NCBI RefSeq assembly: GCF_010365285.1
Contig: NZ_CP048286.1
Location: 1,755,001-1,819,000, forward strand
DNA from: Paenibacillus rhizovicinus
Lineage (GTDB): Bacteria; Bacillota; Bacilli; Paenibacillales; Paenibacillaceae
Direction of reading: 5' to 3'
DNA: 64,000 nucleotides
This document shows, one piece after another, positions 33,654-43,456 of this stretch; the stretch's first letter is position 1; each line of letters starts with the position of its first letter. Under the pieces are notes generated by a model. That model was given only the letters and a program-made list of their open reading frames with translations. It did not search any database and was not told the origin of the DNA. The position numbers and the translations under genes are program-made.

Positions 33654-34616
33654 TCACTTCCCGGAAACCGTAGAACCTCCCTGAAGATGGGATTTAATCA
33701 TATTGTGAATTCGGTTTCGCTCTTTATCGTCAACCAGGTAATACCAGATTTTATTAATGATTTTCCCTTGCCCCTTTATCTCGACCGTCTCCATCGTTTT
33801 AATTTGCGGGCGATAATCGGTGAGAAATTCCTTCATTTCATCAAACGTAATATTCGTCTTCACGCTGTCTCCCAACTGGCCAAGCAGTGAATTCAGATGC
33901 GTCAGATTCGACACATTGAGCGCATGATTCATCACTTCTTGAAGAATGTCGCGCTGCCTCGTATTGCGGCCGAAGTCGCCTCTTGGGTCGTCATAGCGCA
34001 TGCGCGAGTATTTCAACGCGTCGGTTCCATTCAAGACGAGATGCCCTTCCGCAAATGTACGGCCTTCGTAATCGAATGCAAACGGATTATCAACCTCAAC
34101 GCCGCCAAGCAAGTCGACGATTCGCGCGAAGCCTTCCATATTCACTTTCGCATAGTAATCAATCGGGTAGTCGAGGAAGTTCTCTACCGTTTGAATGGAC
34201 ATCTCAACGCCGCCGAACGCATACGCATGATTGATTTTGTCCACTGTACCATGGCCGATGATATCGGTTCTCGTATCGCGCGGAATGTTAAACATGAGGA
34301 TCGAATGCAAGGCGGGATTAACCGTCAGTACGATCATCGTGTCGGAACGTCCGCGGTCGTTCTGACGCTGATCGACGCCTAGCACAAGCACCGTGAACGG
34401 ATCTAGATTCTTCATCTTGATTGGCGTCGCCGACGGCTTCTTCACTTCCGTATCTTTGCTCACATATACGGGCTTGGTCTTAATATCTTCATACATTTTA
34501 TCGGCCGTTTGTTCGGCCGAATGATATAAGAAATATACTAATCCTCCAGCAACGATTAATATCATACCAAGCCCTGCACTTACCCATATCAAGATACGCT
34601 TCCATGGCTTCTTCAT
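33654..34616 (-). CDS. LytR-CpsA-Psr (LCP) family ligase
   Basis: A 320-residue protein anchored by one N-terminal helix (about 8-30) with an extracellular LCP domain: LVLGVDQRQNDRGRSDTMI, SIPRDT-type FNIPRDTRTDI, KINHAYAFGG and RMRYDDPRGDFGRNTRQRDI. LCP enzymes transfer undecaprenyl-linked polymers to peptidoglycan, so this one probably attaches the capsule or EPS made by the neighbouring operon. GGAG lies 8 bp before the ATG. It is 52 bp after manC. Confidence 0.9.
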   Translation of the reverse strand: MKKPWKRILIWVSAGLGMILIVAGGLVYFLYHSAEQTADKMYEDIKTKPVYVSKDTEVKKPSATPIKMKNLDPFTVLVLGVDQRQNDRGRSDTMIVLTVNPALHSILMFNIPRDTRTDIIGHGTVDKINHAYAFGGVEMSIQTVENFLDYPIDYYAKVNMEGFARIVDLLGGVEVDNPFAFDYEGRTFAEGHLVLNGTDALKYSRMRYDDPRGDFGRNTRQRDILQEVMNHALNVSNLTHLNSLLGQLGDSVKTNITFDEMKEFLTDYRPQIKTMETVEIKGQGKIINKIWYYLVDDKERNRIHNMIKSHLQGGSTVSGK

Positions 34617-34668
34617 ATTAATGACTCCTTATGCGGCAGCTATCGATTTCTTTTGAAGCCTCCTTGGC

Positions 34669-36045
34669 TCACAGTGCCTTCGTACAGATCTCGGAAATCT
34701 CTCTCCAGGTATGATAGAGCTCAACAAGACTGTTCTCCTCGGAACGAATACCACTTTGAACAACAATCATTTCAATGTCTGAATTGGCTCTTAGCGTATG
34801 CAGCGTTTTCGTTGGAATATGAAGGATATTGCCAGCCTTCACTTTCATATAATTACCGTTCTGAATAAACTCGCCTTCGCCCTTCACAATCGTCCATACT
34901 TCATCCCTGTATGTATGCATGCGATAGCTTAGGTTTTCTTCTGCCCGGATACCGACGCGCTTGGTCGTAACGCAGCGATTGTCCTCGTAAACCTGATCAT
35001 CGAGTATTTTGACCCAGCCCCATTTTCTCTCCTCGAATTTAGGCGCTTGATTGTATTTAATATAGTCCTTGATTCGCGTGCTCGCGCTCTTGCTTGAAAC
35101 GAGAATTCCGTCCGGGCTGGCTGCTACTACGACGTCCGACAGCCCAATTATGGACACCGGCACATCGATTTCATTAATTAAATGCGTATTGATGCAATCC
35201 TCGCTGATCGTTCCCTGACCGATTTGTTTGTTCCTCATTTCCTCGGTCAACGTATTCCAGGTCCCAAGATCCTTCCAATACCCCGAATAAGGAACAACGA
35301 CAATATTCTCTGCCCGTTCAACAACCTGGTAATCAAAACTGATCTTCGGCATAACCTGATATTGCTTATTCAGCTCTTCATACTGTATAGGCAAATTGAG
35401 CTGTTCCAGCAAGGAAATCAGATAACCGAGCTTGAAGGCAAACACACCGCAGTTCCAGAGCGCCTGCTTTGTTAGCAATTCCGCAGCTTGCGCTTCAGAC
35501 GGCTTCTCGCGGAACGAGCTGACACGCTTATATGGCTGTTTACTGCCGTGCGTACCTGTCTCCGGAATGATATATCCATACTTCGAAGAAGGGTAATTCG
35601 GTTCCACGCCGATCAGCGCCAAGTCCGCTTCGGAATGATGTATGATCGCTTCAAGGCTCTTAATAGTATCGAAAAAATGATTTTCCACATAGGGATCAAC
35701 AGGCAGAATGGCAATGGTTTCGTTTAAACTGATTCCTTCCATGGAATACAGATACGCTGCAGCCAGGGCAATGGCAGGGAACGTATCTCTTCGTTCCGGT
35801 TCAATAATGAGCCTTACCTCAGGACCTACCTGGCTTTGCATCATTTCTACTTGTGCCTGACTGGTGGCAATGTAGCTGTCTTTGCTCAAGTTACTTTGCA
35901 TCAGCTGTCCCCACACCTGCTGCACCATGGAAATGAATTGTTGATTCTCGTTCTCCAACACTTTCAGAAACTGCTTCGATCGCGCATCGTTAGACAACGG
36001 CCATAATCTGGATCCGGACCCGCCGGACAATAAGATGAGTTTCAC
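34669..36045 (-). CDS. manC: Mannose-1-phosphate guanylyltransferase
   Basis: A 458-residue ManC/CpsB-type enzyme that makes GDP-mannose; a C-terminal cupin (KRVGIRAEENLSYRMHTYRDE) may add phosphomannose isomerase activity. The pyrophosphorylase motif LILLSGGSGSRLWPLSND is at the N-terminus and FREKPSEAQA is in the middle. A GTG start at 36045 with GGAGG 7 bp upstream gives the family N-terminus; the frame is open for 40 more codons through the upstream terminator. It feeds Gmd and Fcl in the EPS operon. Confidence 0.9.
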   Translation of the reverse strand: MKLILLSGGSGSRLWPLSNDARSKQFLKVLENENQQFISMVQQVWGQLMQSNLSKDSYIATSQAQVEMMQSQVGPEVRLIIEPERRDTFPAIALAAAYLYSMEGISLNETIAILPVDPYVENHFFDTIKSLEAIIHHSEADLALIGVEPNYPSSKYGYIIPETGTHGSKQPYKRVSSFREKPSEAQAAELLTKQALWNCGVFAFKLGYLISLLEQLNLPIQYEELNKQYQVMPKISFDYQVVERAENIVVVPYSGYWKDLGTWNTLTEEMRNKQIGQGTISEDCINTHLINEIDVPVSIIGLSDVVVAASPDGILVSSKSASTRIKDYIKYNQAPKFEERKWGWVKILDDQVYEDNRCVTTKRVGIRAEENLSYRMHTYRDEVWTIVKGEGEFIQNGNYMKVKAGNILHIPTKTLHTLRANSDIEMIVVQSGIRSEENSLVELYHTWREISEICTKAL

Positions 36046-36089
36046 TCGAATTCCTCCGATCATTCTCTTAATGGACGTTGGTAGCATTA

Positions 36090-36134
36090 AAAAAAGATTG
36101 GGAGCAGCTTCGTCGCTACTCCCAATCTTTTGAA
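36090..36134 (-). terminator. Terminator of the EPS operon
   Basis: AAAGATTGGGAG pairs with CTCCCAATCTTT around a 16-nt loop and the minus strand runs into TTTTTTT. It follows the epimerase stop at once and separates the EPS operon from manC. Confidence 0.85.
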
Positions 36135-37166
36135 TTAATTTAATCGATAATAATCGCAATACCAATCGGTAAATCTCTGAAGTCCTTCTTCAATCGAAGT
36201 TTTAGGCTTAAAGCCAACAGCCTCTTCCAATAAGGAAGTGGAAGCGTAGGTTGCAGGCACGTCGCCCGGTTTCATCGGTTCGAATATTTTCTCAATGCAT
36301 ACCTCTCTGCCTAATGATTGGCTCAGGCATCTCTCTAACGTTTCAATGAAAACCATCAATTTCTCCGGATGGCTGTTTCCTATGTTATAGACACGATGCG
36401 GAGCCTTCTCCTCCGCTGCCGGAGGACGATGAAGAAGCCGCTCAATGCCTTCAACAATATCATCAATGTAGGTGAAATCCCGATAGAGGTCCTGCTCGAA
36501 ATTGCCATTGTTGAAAATTCTGATCGGCCTGCCGGCAAAATAACTTTGCGTAAATCCAAAATAAGCCATATCGGGACGACCCAGCGGGCCGTATACCGTA
36601 AAGAACCGCAGGCCGGTAGCCGGAATTTGATACAGATGACTGTACGTATGCGCCATTAATTCATTTGATTTCTTGGTGGCGGCATACAACGAAACCGGAT
36701 GATCGACTCTGTCCGATTCCTCGAAGGGAACCTTCTCGTTGGTGCCATAGACAGAACTGGAGGAAGCATATAGCAGATGCTCGACTGGATGATGCCTGCA
36801 GGCTTCGAGCACATTATGCGTTCCGACAATATTGCTCTGGATATATGCATCCGGATTCTCGATCGAATATCTTACGCCCGCTTGCGCCGCCAGATGGATA
36901 ACAACATTAGGCTTATGGGTTTCAAATAACGCCATCAGACCCGCCTGGTCCGCAATATCGCCTTTCACGAAGGAAAACGATGTAAAGGGCTTCAGTACTT
37001 CCAGGCGCGCGTATTTCAGATGGACGTCATAGTAATCGTTGATATTATCAATGCCAATGACATTGCAGCCTTGTTCGAGGAGCTGCTTGGATAGATGGAA
37101 TCCAATGAACCCGGCTGCACCTGTGACCAGATAAGTTTTGCTCGTCTCAGGAATATTGTAGCTCAT
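36135..37166 (-). CDS. UDP-glucuronate 4-epimerase-like epimerase
   Basis: A 343-residue short-chain dehydrogenase of the UDP-glucuronate 4-epimerase (CapI) type. VTGAAGFIGFHLSKQLLEQG is the NAD site, SSSSVYG and YAATKKSNE carry the catalytic Ser, Tyr and Lys, and YFGFTQSYFAGRPIRIFNNG is typical for this subgroup. It would make UDP-galacturonate from the product of the Ugd encoded just upstream. It overlaps ugd by 20 bp and is the last gene of the operon. Confidence 0.85.
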   Translation of the reverse strand: MSYNIPETSKTYLVTGAAGFIGFHLSKQLLEQGCNVIGIDNINDYYDVHLKYARLEVLKPFTSFSFVKGDIADQAGLMALFETHKPNVVIHLAAQAGVRYSIENPDAYIQSNIVGTHNVLEACRHHPVEHLLYASSSSVYGTNEKVPFEESDRVDHPVSLYAATKKSNELMAHTYSHLYQIPATGLRFFTVYGPLGRPDMAYFGFTQSYFAGRPIRIFNNGNFEQDLYRDFTYIDDIVEGIERLLHRPPAAEEKAPHRVYNIGNSHPEKLMVFIETLERCLSQSLGREVCIEKIFEPMKPGDVPATYASTSLLEEAVGFKPKTSIEEGLQRFTDWYCDYYRLN

Positions 37167-38517
37167 TGTTATTCCCCCCTTTGATGGCCAATCTCGTCCC
37201 GGCTTGACGGCCGACCGAGTGATACTCCACGCCTGCTTCCTGCATCAGTGCGACATTATAAATATTGCGCCCGTCGAACACCAATGGCGTACGCATAAGC
37301 TTCTGATAGGTTTCAGGAGACAATTCCTTGACTTCTCCCCACTCCGTGAATACAAAGCAAACATTGGCGCCTTGCAAAGCTTGCTCAATATCATCGACGT
37401 AGCTCAGCTGGCCTGCGCCATGCTTTCCAACCGGATACAGCTTGGCAAAGTTAGTTGCCCCTACCGGATCGTATGCATAAATATCCGCGCCTTGCTCCAG
37501 CAATAACGGAATATTCTCTAGCGAAGCCGCTTCTCGCAAATCATCCGTGCCAGGTTTAAAGGTCAGCCCAAGCACGGCGACCTTCAGCCCGTTGAAGGTG
37601 ATCAAGCGTTTGCGGGCTTTACGGAATAACAGCGTCTTCTGCTCGGTATTCACATCGATAGCCGCCTTGACCGTCTTGAGTTCATACCCATGCTGTCTAG
37701 CTATATAGGCCAATGCCTTCGTATCTTTAGGGAAGCAAGAGCCGCCGTACCCAATGCCGGCATTCAAAAACTTGTTGCCGATCCGGTCATCAAAGCTCAT
37801 GCCTCTCGCAACATCCTGGATGTCGGCCCCTACAAGCTCGCAGAGATTTGCAATATCATTCATATAGGAGATTTTAAGAGCGAGGAAATCATTGGAGGCA
37901 TACTTGATCATCTCGGCTGATCTGCGATTTACCGATACTATAGGCAAATGAAAAGGCTGATAGATCTGCATAAGCATCTCTTCAGCCCATTTGCTCTCTG
38001 TTCCGATGATGATCCGTTCCGCGTGCAGCGTATCCTGCACGGCAGAGCCTTGCGCCAGAAACTCCGGATTCGAGGCGACTTCCACTTTGACATCGTGGAT
38101 GAGGAAGTCCTGAATGAATTGCTCCACCTTATCATTGGTGCCTACGGGAACGGTTGACTTCACCACAACCAAGCAATCCTTCTCCACCGACTCTGCAATC
38201 TGCCTGGCAACTGTCGCGATGTAGGACAGATTGGCCGAACCGTCCGGCAGCTCCGGCGTTCCCACCCCAATAAAGATCGCATCTGCTTCTCGATAGGCGG
38301 ATTGATAGTCGGTCGTATAATTAATCCGTCCGGCTTCGTAGTTCTTCTGCATTAGTTCTTCCAATCCCGCCTCATAGATCGGGGAGATGCCTGACTTCAT
38401 CAAGGCCACCTTATTGTCATCAATATCTACGCAAGTAACTTGATGTCCAACTTCTGCAAAGCATACGCCTGCAACCAAGCCGACATATCCGGTTCCCGCT
38501 ACGGTAATTTTGAACAT
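37147..38517 (-). CDS. UDP-glucose 6-dehydrogenase
   Basis: A 456-residue enzyme oxidising UDP-glucose to UDP-glucuronate with two NAD. FKITVAGTGYVGLVAGVCFA starts the NAD domain, and the catalytic Cys lies in GIGYGGSCFPKDTKAL near residue 260. The C-terminal UDP-binding domain is complete (GLTFKPGTDDLREA). GGAGG lies 8 bp before the ATG. Its substrate comes from the GalU of the same operon. Confidence 0.95.
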   Translation of the reverse strand: MFKITVAGTGYVGLVAGVCFAEVGHQVTCVDIDDNKVALMKSGISPIYEAGLEELMQKNYEAGRINYTTDYQSAYREADAIFIGVGTPELPDGSANLSYIATVARQIAESVEKDCLVVVKSTVPVGTNDKVEQFIQDFLIHDVKVEVASNPEFLAQGSAVQDTLHAERIIIGTESKWAEEMLMQIYQPFHLPIVSVNRRSAEMIKYASNDFLALKISYMNDIANLCELVGADIQDVARGMSFDDRIGNKFLNAGIGYGGSCFPKDTKALAYIARQHGYELKTVKAAIDVNTEQKTLLFRKARKRLITFNGLKVAVLGLTFKPGTDDLREAASLENIPLLLEQGADIYAYDPVGATNFAKLYPVGKHGAGQLSYVDDIEQALQGANVCFVFTEWGEVKELSPETYQKLMRTPLVFDGRNIYNVALMQEAGVEYHSVGRQAGTRLAIKGGNNNELQYS

Positions 38518-38568
38518 GTATTTTCCTCCAACTTAAATATAATTGTGAAAGAAATTAATTAATTTTGA

Positions 38569-40035
38569 TTACATGTCTATTTGCTTCCCATATGCTTCGC
38601 GGCTCTTCCTCATTCTTGATTTAAGTAATTTAAGAGCATATATCAATATCGCATCTCTTGTTATAATCATCATGGTTAAATACAATATTGCACCGATTAG
38701 CACAATTATAAAACTATTTAAGGCTGTAGAATTAAAGTATGATGATAATTCCCAGATCGGAAAACACATTACTAGGGATGAGATGAAATACTTACCAACA
38801 GGTTTGAATAATTTCCTAAAATTAATTATATCTCTTAAATAGAATAACATAATAAACATTCCTGTAAATTCGGCAACAACACACGAGACTGTTGTCCCTA
38901 CCCCCTCAAATTTTTTTATTAAAATTAAGTTCAATATAATATTAATTGCAGCCCCATATGATACTGCAATTGTAAATTGCTTTTCTCTTTTTATTGATAA
39001 TAAAACCTGAATACCTAAAATACTAGACCAACCTAATGTAATCATTAAAAAAGAGCCAATATAAAACATGGGAATGATCCCTTCAAAGCCTGGACCGTAG
39101 AACCATGGGACAAAAGATTTACATACGCCTATTAAACCGAATGTCATAGGAAAAGCTAAAAATGATACAAATGAAAATGACTTATAGATATAATTTTGGA
39201 ACTCTTCATATTGCTTGTTCTTGTGAAAATTTGCCATTTTCGGCATCGTTACAGTTGCCACAGTGGTTACAATAGTAATAATTAATTTTATAATTCTCTG
39301 GGAATTATCATACAATCCTACTTGGGCCGTATTAGTAATTGCCCCGAGGATAACTTTATCCAACATTGTATAAATGTTAATTGCTATCTGAGGCAAAAAC
39401 ATCTTAATTGATTCTTTTAAATGCCTTACCGTGTTTCTTGTATTCGGGAATATAAATATTATTGATTTAGGTATTTCAAACCACATTATTGCTTGCCCAA
39501 CTAGTTGGGTAATTCCTAATATTAATGCATAGAGCCAAACATCAGAACTATGCTTAACAAAACAAAAAATTAAAACCATACCAACAAGTTTCACAAAAAT
39601 ATTTTTCATAATAACTCTTTTGAAATCCTCTAATCCAATAAACAACCATGAAATATCCACTAATGAGCTTAAAATCACAAGTGACTGCATAATATAAACT
39701 ATTTTATTACTTGAATTCAAAATGAGACCGAATAAAACCATATAAAGAATAAATGCTATCCCTACAGTGATTACCCTAATAAAGTTGATTTCCCAAAAAG
39801 CTTTGCTCAACTTACTTTCATCGTCTCTTACATAGGCAATTTCTCTACTCGAATATATAGAAAGACCTATCATTCCAAAAAGAACGAAATACTGTGCGTA
39901 AGTATTTGATAAGGCGAAGCTTCCCAAACCATCTGGACCTAATGTTCTTGATACATAAGGTATTGTTACAATCGGCAGTAGTATCGTCAATATTTGATAA
40001 ATCAAATTATAAAGATAGTTTTTTATTGCTTTCAA
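38569..40035 (-). CDS. Wzx-type polysaccharide flippase
   Basis: A 488-residue membrane protein with about 12-14 hydrophobic helices and the family start KNYLYNLIYQILTILLPIVT followed by PYVSRTLGPDGLG. It flips lipid-linked repeat units across the membrane. A TTG at 40035 with GGAGG 5 bp upstream is the likely start; the frame is open further up, overlapping wzy. The DNA is clearly AT-rich against the GC-rich flanks. Confidence 0.9.
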   Translation of the reverse strand: MKAIKNYLYNLIYQILTILLPIVTIPYVSRTLGPDGLGSFALSNTYAQYFVLFGMIGLSIYSSREIAYVRDDESKLSKAFWEINFIRVITVGIAFILYMVLFGLILNSSNKIVYIMQSLVILSSLVDISWLFIGLEDFKRVIMKNIFVKLVGMVLIFCFVKHSSDVWLYALILGITQLVGQAIMWFEIPKSIIFIFPNTRNTVRHLKESIKMFLPQIAINIYTMLDKVILGAITNTAQVGLYDNSQRIIKLIITIVTTVATVTMPKMANFHKNKQYEEFQNYIYKSFSFVSFLAFPMTFGLIGVCKSFVPWFYGPGFEGIIPMFYIGSFLMITLGWSSILGIQVLLSIKREKQFTIAVSYGAAINIILNLILIKKFEGVGTTVSCVVAEFTGMFIMLFYLRDIINFRKLFKPVGKYFISSLVMCFPIWELSSYFNSTALNSFIIVLIGAILYLTMMIITRDAILIYALKLLKSRMRKSREAYGKQIDM

Positions 40036-41263
40036 AATTACCTCCGTGACCCACATCGATTTTCCTGAACTTCTCTTCTAACATACATATTAATAAAGTC
40101 ATAACTAAAAAAGAATTATAGTACCAGTGTAATTCATCAACCATCGCAATTACCCAATACATAGGCATAATAAAAAAGACATAAGAATTTAAAGCCCGTT
40201 TAACCTTCGATCCCATAACAAACAATTTTCTGAACAATACGAGTACCCAAACTATTCCTAGAAGTCCATAAAAATATGCAAATCCAAATATTCCATTATC
40301 CACCCAATATATCCCGCGCAAATAATTTGATGCAATTGCAGCAGGATACCATTGGGTATTAATATATCCGCCCCCCAATATTGGATGCTGTTTCAATATA
40401 CTAATATAAAAATCACGACCGATTTCTCTTATGCTTAAAGTATCAACGGTAGATTTGCCCTGAAAGGATAAGATAATCGCCTGGACTTCTTCAAGGTTCG
40501 TTAAATAAATAGCAACTGCAACTAAAACTAAAAAAGTCAAAAACTTAAGTATCCCTCCTTTTTTCCAAAAAATAAATCCAATCAATATTGCGCTTGCCAC
40601 AGCAATAAATGTCATTCGCATTTTCCCTACAATAATAATGACAAACAATACTGCAACTATATATAATGTACTTTTAATTATTTTTTCCTTATTAAATAAA
40701 CGATTTAAATTAATAAACAATAGGAGATTCAAAAATATATTACTTACATAAAATCGTGTGGTAGAATATACATTATTGGACATTACATTAAGGAATTGCA
40801 CTTGGTTTTGCAAAAAATATTGGCTGATATAAATGACTAATTCTAATGTTCCAATAATAAATATAATTTTCTCTATTTTTTCATATGTTATTTCCTTTAG
40901 ATAAAGTGCCTTCGTTATTGGGAAATACATCAAGGCCCACACAATCCAGAATCTCTGTGGCCTAATTCCCATAGTTATGCTTTGTCCATACAGCACATGA
41001 CTTTGTATACTGCTTGTTATCATTAAAATAAGAGTAAATAAAATGATCCATTTAAAATGATATTTAGGGCTTGGCTGTTCTCTTAATAAAAACATAATCA
41101 TTCCTATCCAAAATAATCCCATAAAAACAAATATATCCTTTAACGATAATGCCCCTATTACTCTCGCATCTTCACCTCCTTTAAACAAATAAAAGAAGTT
41201 TTCGCTTGCAATAATTGAGGCAAATAGCCCCCATAGCGCTAACTTATTTACTCTTATCTTCAT
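40007..41263 (-). CDS. Wzy-type polysaccharide polymerase
   Basis: A 418-residue membrane protein with at least ten hydrophobic helices and a large loop (about 290-350; ISILKQHPILGGGYINTQW) that resembles the O-antigen ligase/polymerase outer loop. Sequence identity in this family is low, so the call rests on topology, the HP-x-GGG motif and context beside wzx. GGGAG lies upstream of the ATG. The last 29 bp overlap the flippase start. Confidence 0.8.
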   Translation of the reverse strand: MKIRVNKLALWGLFASIIASENFFYLFKGGEDARVIGALSLKDIFVFMGLFWIGMIMFLLREQPSPKYHFKWIILFTLILMITSSIQSHVLYGQSITMGIRPQRFWIVWALMYFPITKALYLKEITYEKIEKIIFIIGTLELVIYISQYFLQNQVQFLNVMSNNVYSTTRFYVSNIFLNLLLFINLNRLFNKEKIIKSTLYIVAVLFVIIIVGKMRMTFIAVASAILIGFIFWKKGGILKFLTFLVLVAVAIYLTNLEEVQAIILSFQGKSTVDTLSIREIGRDFYISILKQHPILGGGYINTQWYPAAIASNYLRGIYWVDNGIFGFAYFYGLLGIVWVLVLFRKLFVMGSKVKRALNSYVFFIMPMYWVIAMVDELHWYYNSFLVMTLLICMLEEKFRKIDVGHGGNFESNKKLSL

Positions 41264-41275
41264 AACATTATCTCC

Positions 41276-42325
41276 CTAAAAATGATGTGTTGTATTTATT
41301 GTAATATTAGGCGAACATGTTATTTTATTTGGATTATCATTTAAAAAGGCTCCCCACCAACCAAATGAACTATTGGTAATAATCGCATGTTTACAGAAAG
41401 ACATAAGCTGCATATCCCGAAAACTTTCTTCTCCTTTATTCCAATCAGTAAAAAGGACTTTGTCTTTTGAGAAATTCAATCCAAAAACTCTTTCGTTTTC
41501 TCTACACCATTCAACACTTCCAGGGTCGCAAAAGAAAATAAACACCGGATCATCAACTTTTGCTTTAATGTATCGAACGGCTCTTTTAAAATAGCCAAAC
41601 TTGTATAATGGAGCATTATATCCTAACATATCCCCACGTCTTGCATGAATCGCTACTGCATTACAGTTATTAATAATACGTTCCATTTCCAAATTTTTTT
41701 CATCTTCAAGTGCTGGGAATACAAAAGTACTCCTAATCTCCTGATCAATCTCCTCAATTCGATTTCCTCGATACTTGAAAGCCAATCGTTGACCTGTAAA
41801 TAAGTTTTCCGAGCTTTTAATAAACAACCGATTCACTTCATTTTTCTTATTAATATATTGTTGGCTTCGAGATTTATAAATAAATCTTTCTAATAAATTC
41901 CCGAGGTATGTGTCCCGCAGCATAGACTTAATATTTCTTTCTCCTTCAAACATTTTTGGAGAACTAGGATCCTCAAAATCCCCTCTTATATTCACCAAAT
42001 CAATTGCTGATTGTTGAAATGCTTTAGTAATCCAGACTGGGTAATTCCAATTTTTCTTCCAAAATTCACTCTCAGTCACGCTTTTTATTATTTCATCCCA
42101 CTGTTCTTCGGTGCATATTTCTTTTATATTTCTCGGTTTGATACCAAATATCTTCTCCAATTCATAACCATTCCACTGACATATAACTTCATTACATTGC
42201 GATATACTGTAAATAAGATTTTCTATGTAACAATCTTCTTCAGGATTCGCTTTTTTAATCGCTAAATATTCACAATAACTAAGCATCTGATTTCCTAAAC
42301 CGGACTCGATGTGAATAACTTTCAT
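41276..42325 (-). CDS. GT11-type alpha-1,2-fucosyltransferase-like
   Basis: A 349-residue enzyme. GLGNQMLSYCEYLA at the N-terminus, AVAIHARRGDMLGYNAPLY near residue 220 (HxRRxD GDP-fucose motif) and NSSFGWWGAFL near the end are hallmarks of family GT11. It fits with the GDP-fucose genes gmd and fcl in this operon. The ATG at 42325 has GGAGG 5 bp upstream. Confidence 0.85.
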   Translation of the reverse strand: MKVIHIESGLGNQMLSYCEYLAIKKANPEEDCYIENLIYSISQCNEVICQWNGYELEKIFGIKPRNIKEICTEEQWDEIIKSVTESEFWKKNWNYPVWITKAFQQSAIDLVNIRGDFEDPSSPKMFEGERNIKSMLRDTYLGNLLERFIYKSRSQQYINKKNEVNRLFIKSSENLFTGQRLAFKYRGNRIEEIDQEIRSTFVFPALEDEKNLEMERIINNCNAVAIHARRGDMLGYNAPLYKFGYFKRAVRYIKAKVDDPVFIFFCDPGSVEWCRENERVFGLNFSKDKVLFTDWNKGEESFRDMQLMSFCKHAIITNSSFGWWGAFLNDNPNKITCSPNITINTTHHF

Positions 42326-42352
42326 CTTTACCTCCAATAAAAGCTAATCAAT

Positions 42353-43438
42353 TTAATAAGATAATAATTGATCCAATTTTCCGACCATTTTGTCTAGTGA
42401 GAATGTCTCTGCTTTGGTTATTGCATTCTGGCGGATTATCTCCATTTCCTTACTATCTTTGTTTATTATTAGATATTCAAGTATCTCAGACAATTGTTGC
42501 GAGTCTCCACTTTTGAAAATATACCCGTTTTCTTCATTATCAATAATTTCCTTTGTAGCCCCTTTATTCGATACTACACAAACTAATCCTGACGAGAGCG
42601 CTTCTACAATAGTAATTCCGAATCCTTCTTCCCATATTGCTGGATGAACAAAAATGTCTGAATTTCTGAATACCTCTGAGACGTTACGTGTTGGACCTGC
42701 TATACTTACAACTCCCTCAAGCTCGTGGCTCCTCACTAATTCAGCTATCTCATCCATGTACGGCCCACTTCCAACGATAGAAACGTGAAAGTTAGAAAGA
42801 CCTTTTAAATATACAATTGCATTAATTAATACATGGAGACCTTTTTCCTTTATAATCCTTCCAACATACACTATTTCGCAATTCTGCTTTTTTTCTTCCC
42901 GGACACATTCAAATCTAGCATTATTAATGCCATTATGAATGACCACAATTTTGTTATCTGAATATTTTAGACCTTCCTTAATACTTTTCTTAACGCATTC
43001 GGAAATAGCTACAATTTGATCTGCATTTTTATAAGCTCTTTTAAAGAGTAATCTATACATCCAGTACTTCCTGTTCCCTTTAAGGACAAGATTGTCGAAA
43101 TGGTTATGGGAGTATAGCAGAACTTTAATATTTCTATTCTGCTTTTTTAGAATGGGTAGGTAAATCCATAATAACGGAGAAGAATGGTGGAAAATTATTG
43201 CTTCCACACTATACTCGTGTATAGCTTTGTTAATCATTTTTAGAGGCGCTAATGAGAACTTTTTTTCAAGATTTATTACTATTGTGTTTAATCCACACAT
43301 TTTCATTTCTTCTTCAATTTGACCGCCTCGCCACAGAAAACAAAATATATTTTCGTGTTTAGAAGTTAAGCCTATATCCTTGCACAATACCTCTATTCCG
43401 CCAATATCACCTGAAGCTAATAAGTGTAAAACTCTCAT
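42353..43438 (-). CDS. GT4-type glycosyltransferase
   Basis: A 361-residue GT-B enzyme with the glycine-rich start HLLASGDIGGIEVL and the C-terminal donor site VYVGRIIKEKGLHVLINAI and EEGFGITIVEALSSG (EX7E motif). It transfers an unknown sugar during repeat-unit assembly in the cytoplasm. AAAGGGGG lies before the ATG. The AT-rich codon use matches its neighbours wzx and wzy. Confidence 0.85.
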   Translation of the reverse strand: MRVLHLLASGDIGGIEVLCKDIGLTSKHENIFCFLWRGGQIEEEMKMCGLNTIVINLEKKFSLAPLKMINKAIHEYSVEAIIFHHSSPLLWIYLPILKKQNRNIKVLLYSHNHFDNLVLKGNRKYWMYRLLFKRAYKNADQIVAISECVKKSIKEGLKYSDNKIVVIHNGINNARFECVREEKKQNCEIVYVGRIIKEKGLHVLINAIVYLKGLSNFHVSIVGSGPYMDEIAELVRSHELEGVVSIAGPTRNVSEVFRNSDIFVHPAIWEEGFGITIVEALSSGLVCVVSNKGATKEIIDNEENGYIFKSGDSQQLSEILEYLIINKDSKEMEIIRQNAITKAETFSLDKMVGKLDQLLSY

Positions 43439-43456
43439 AGTTCCCCCTTTGTAGTT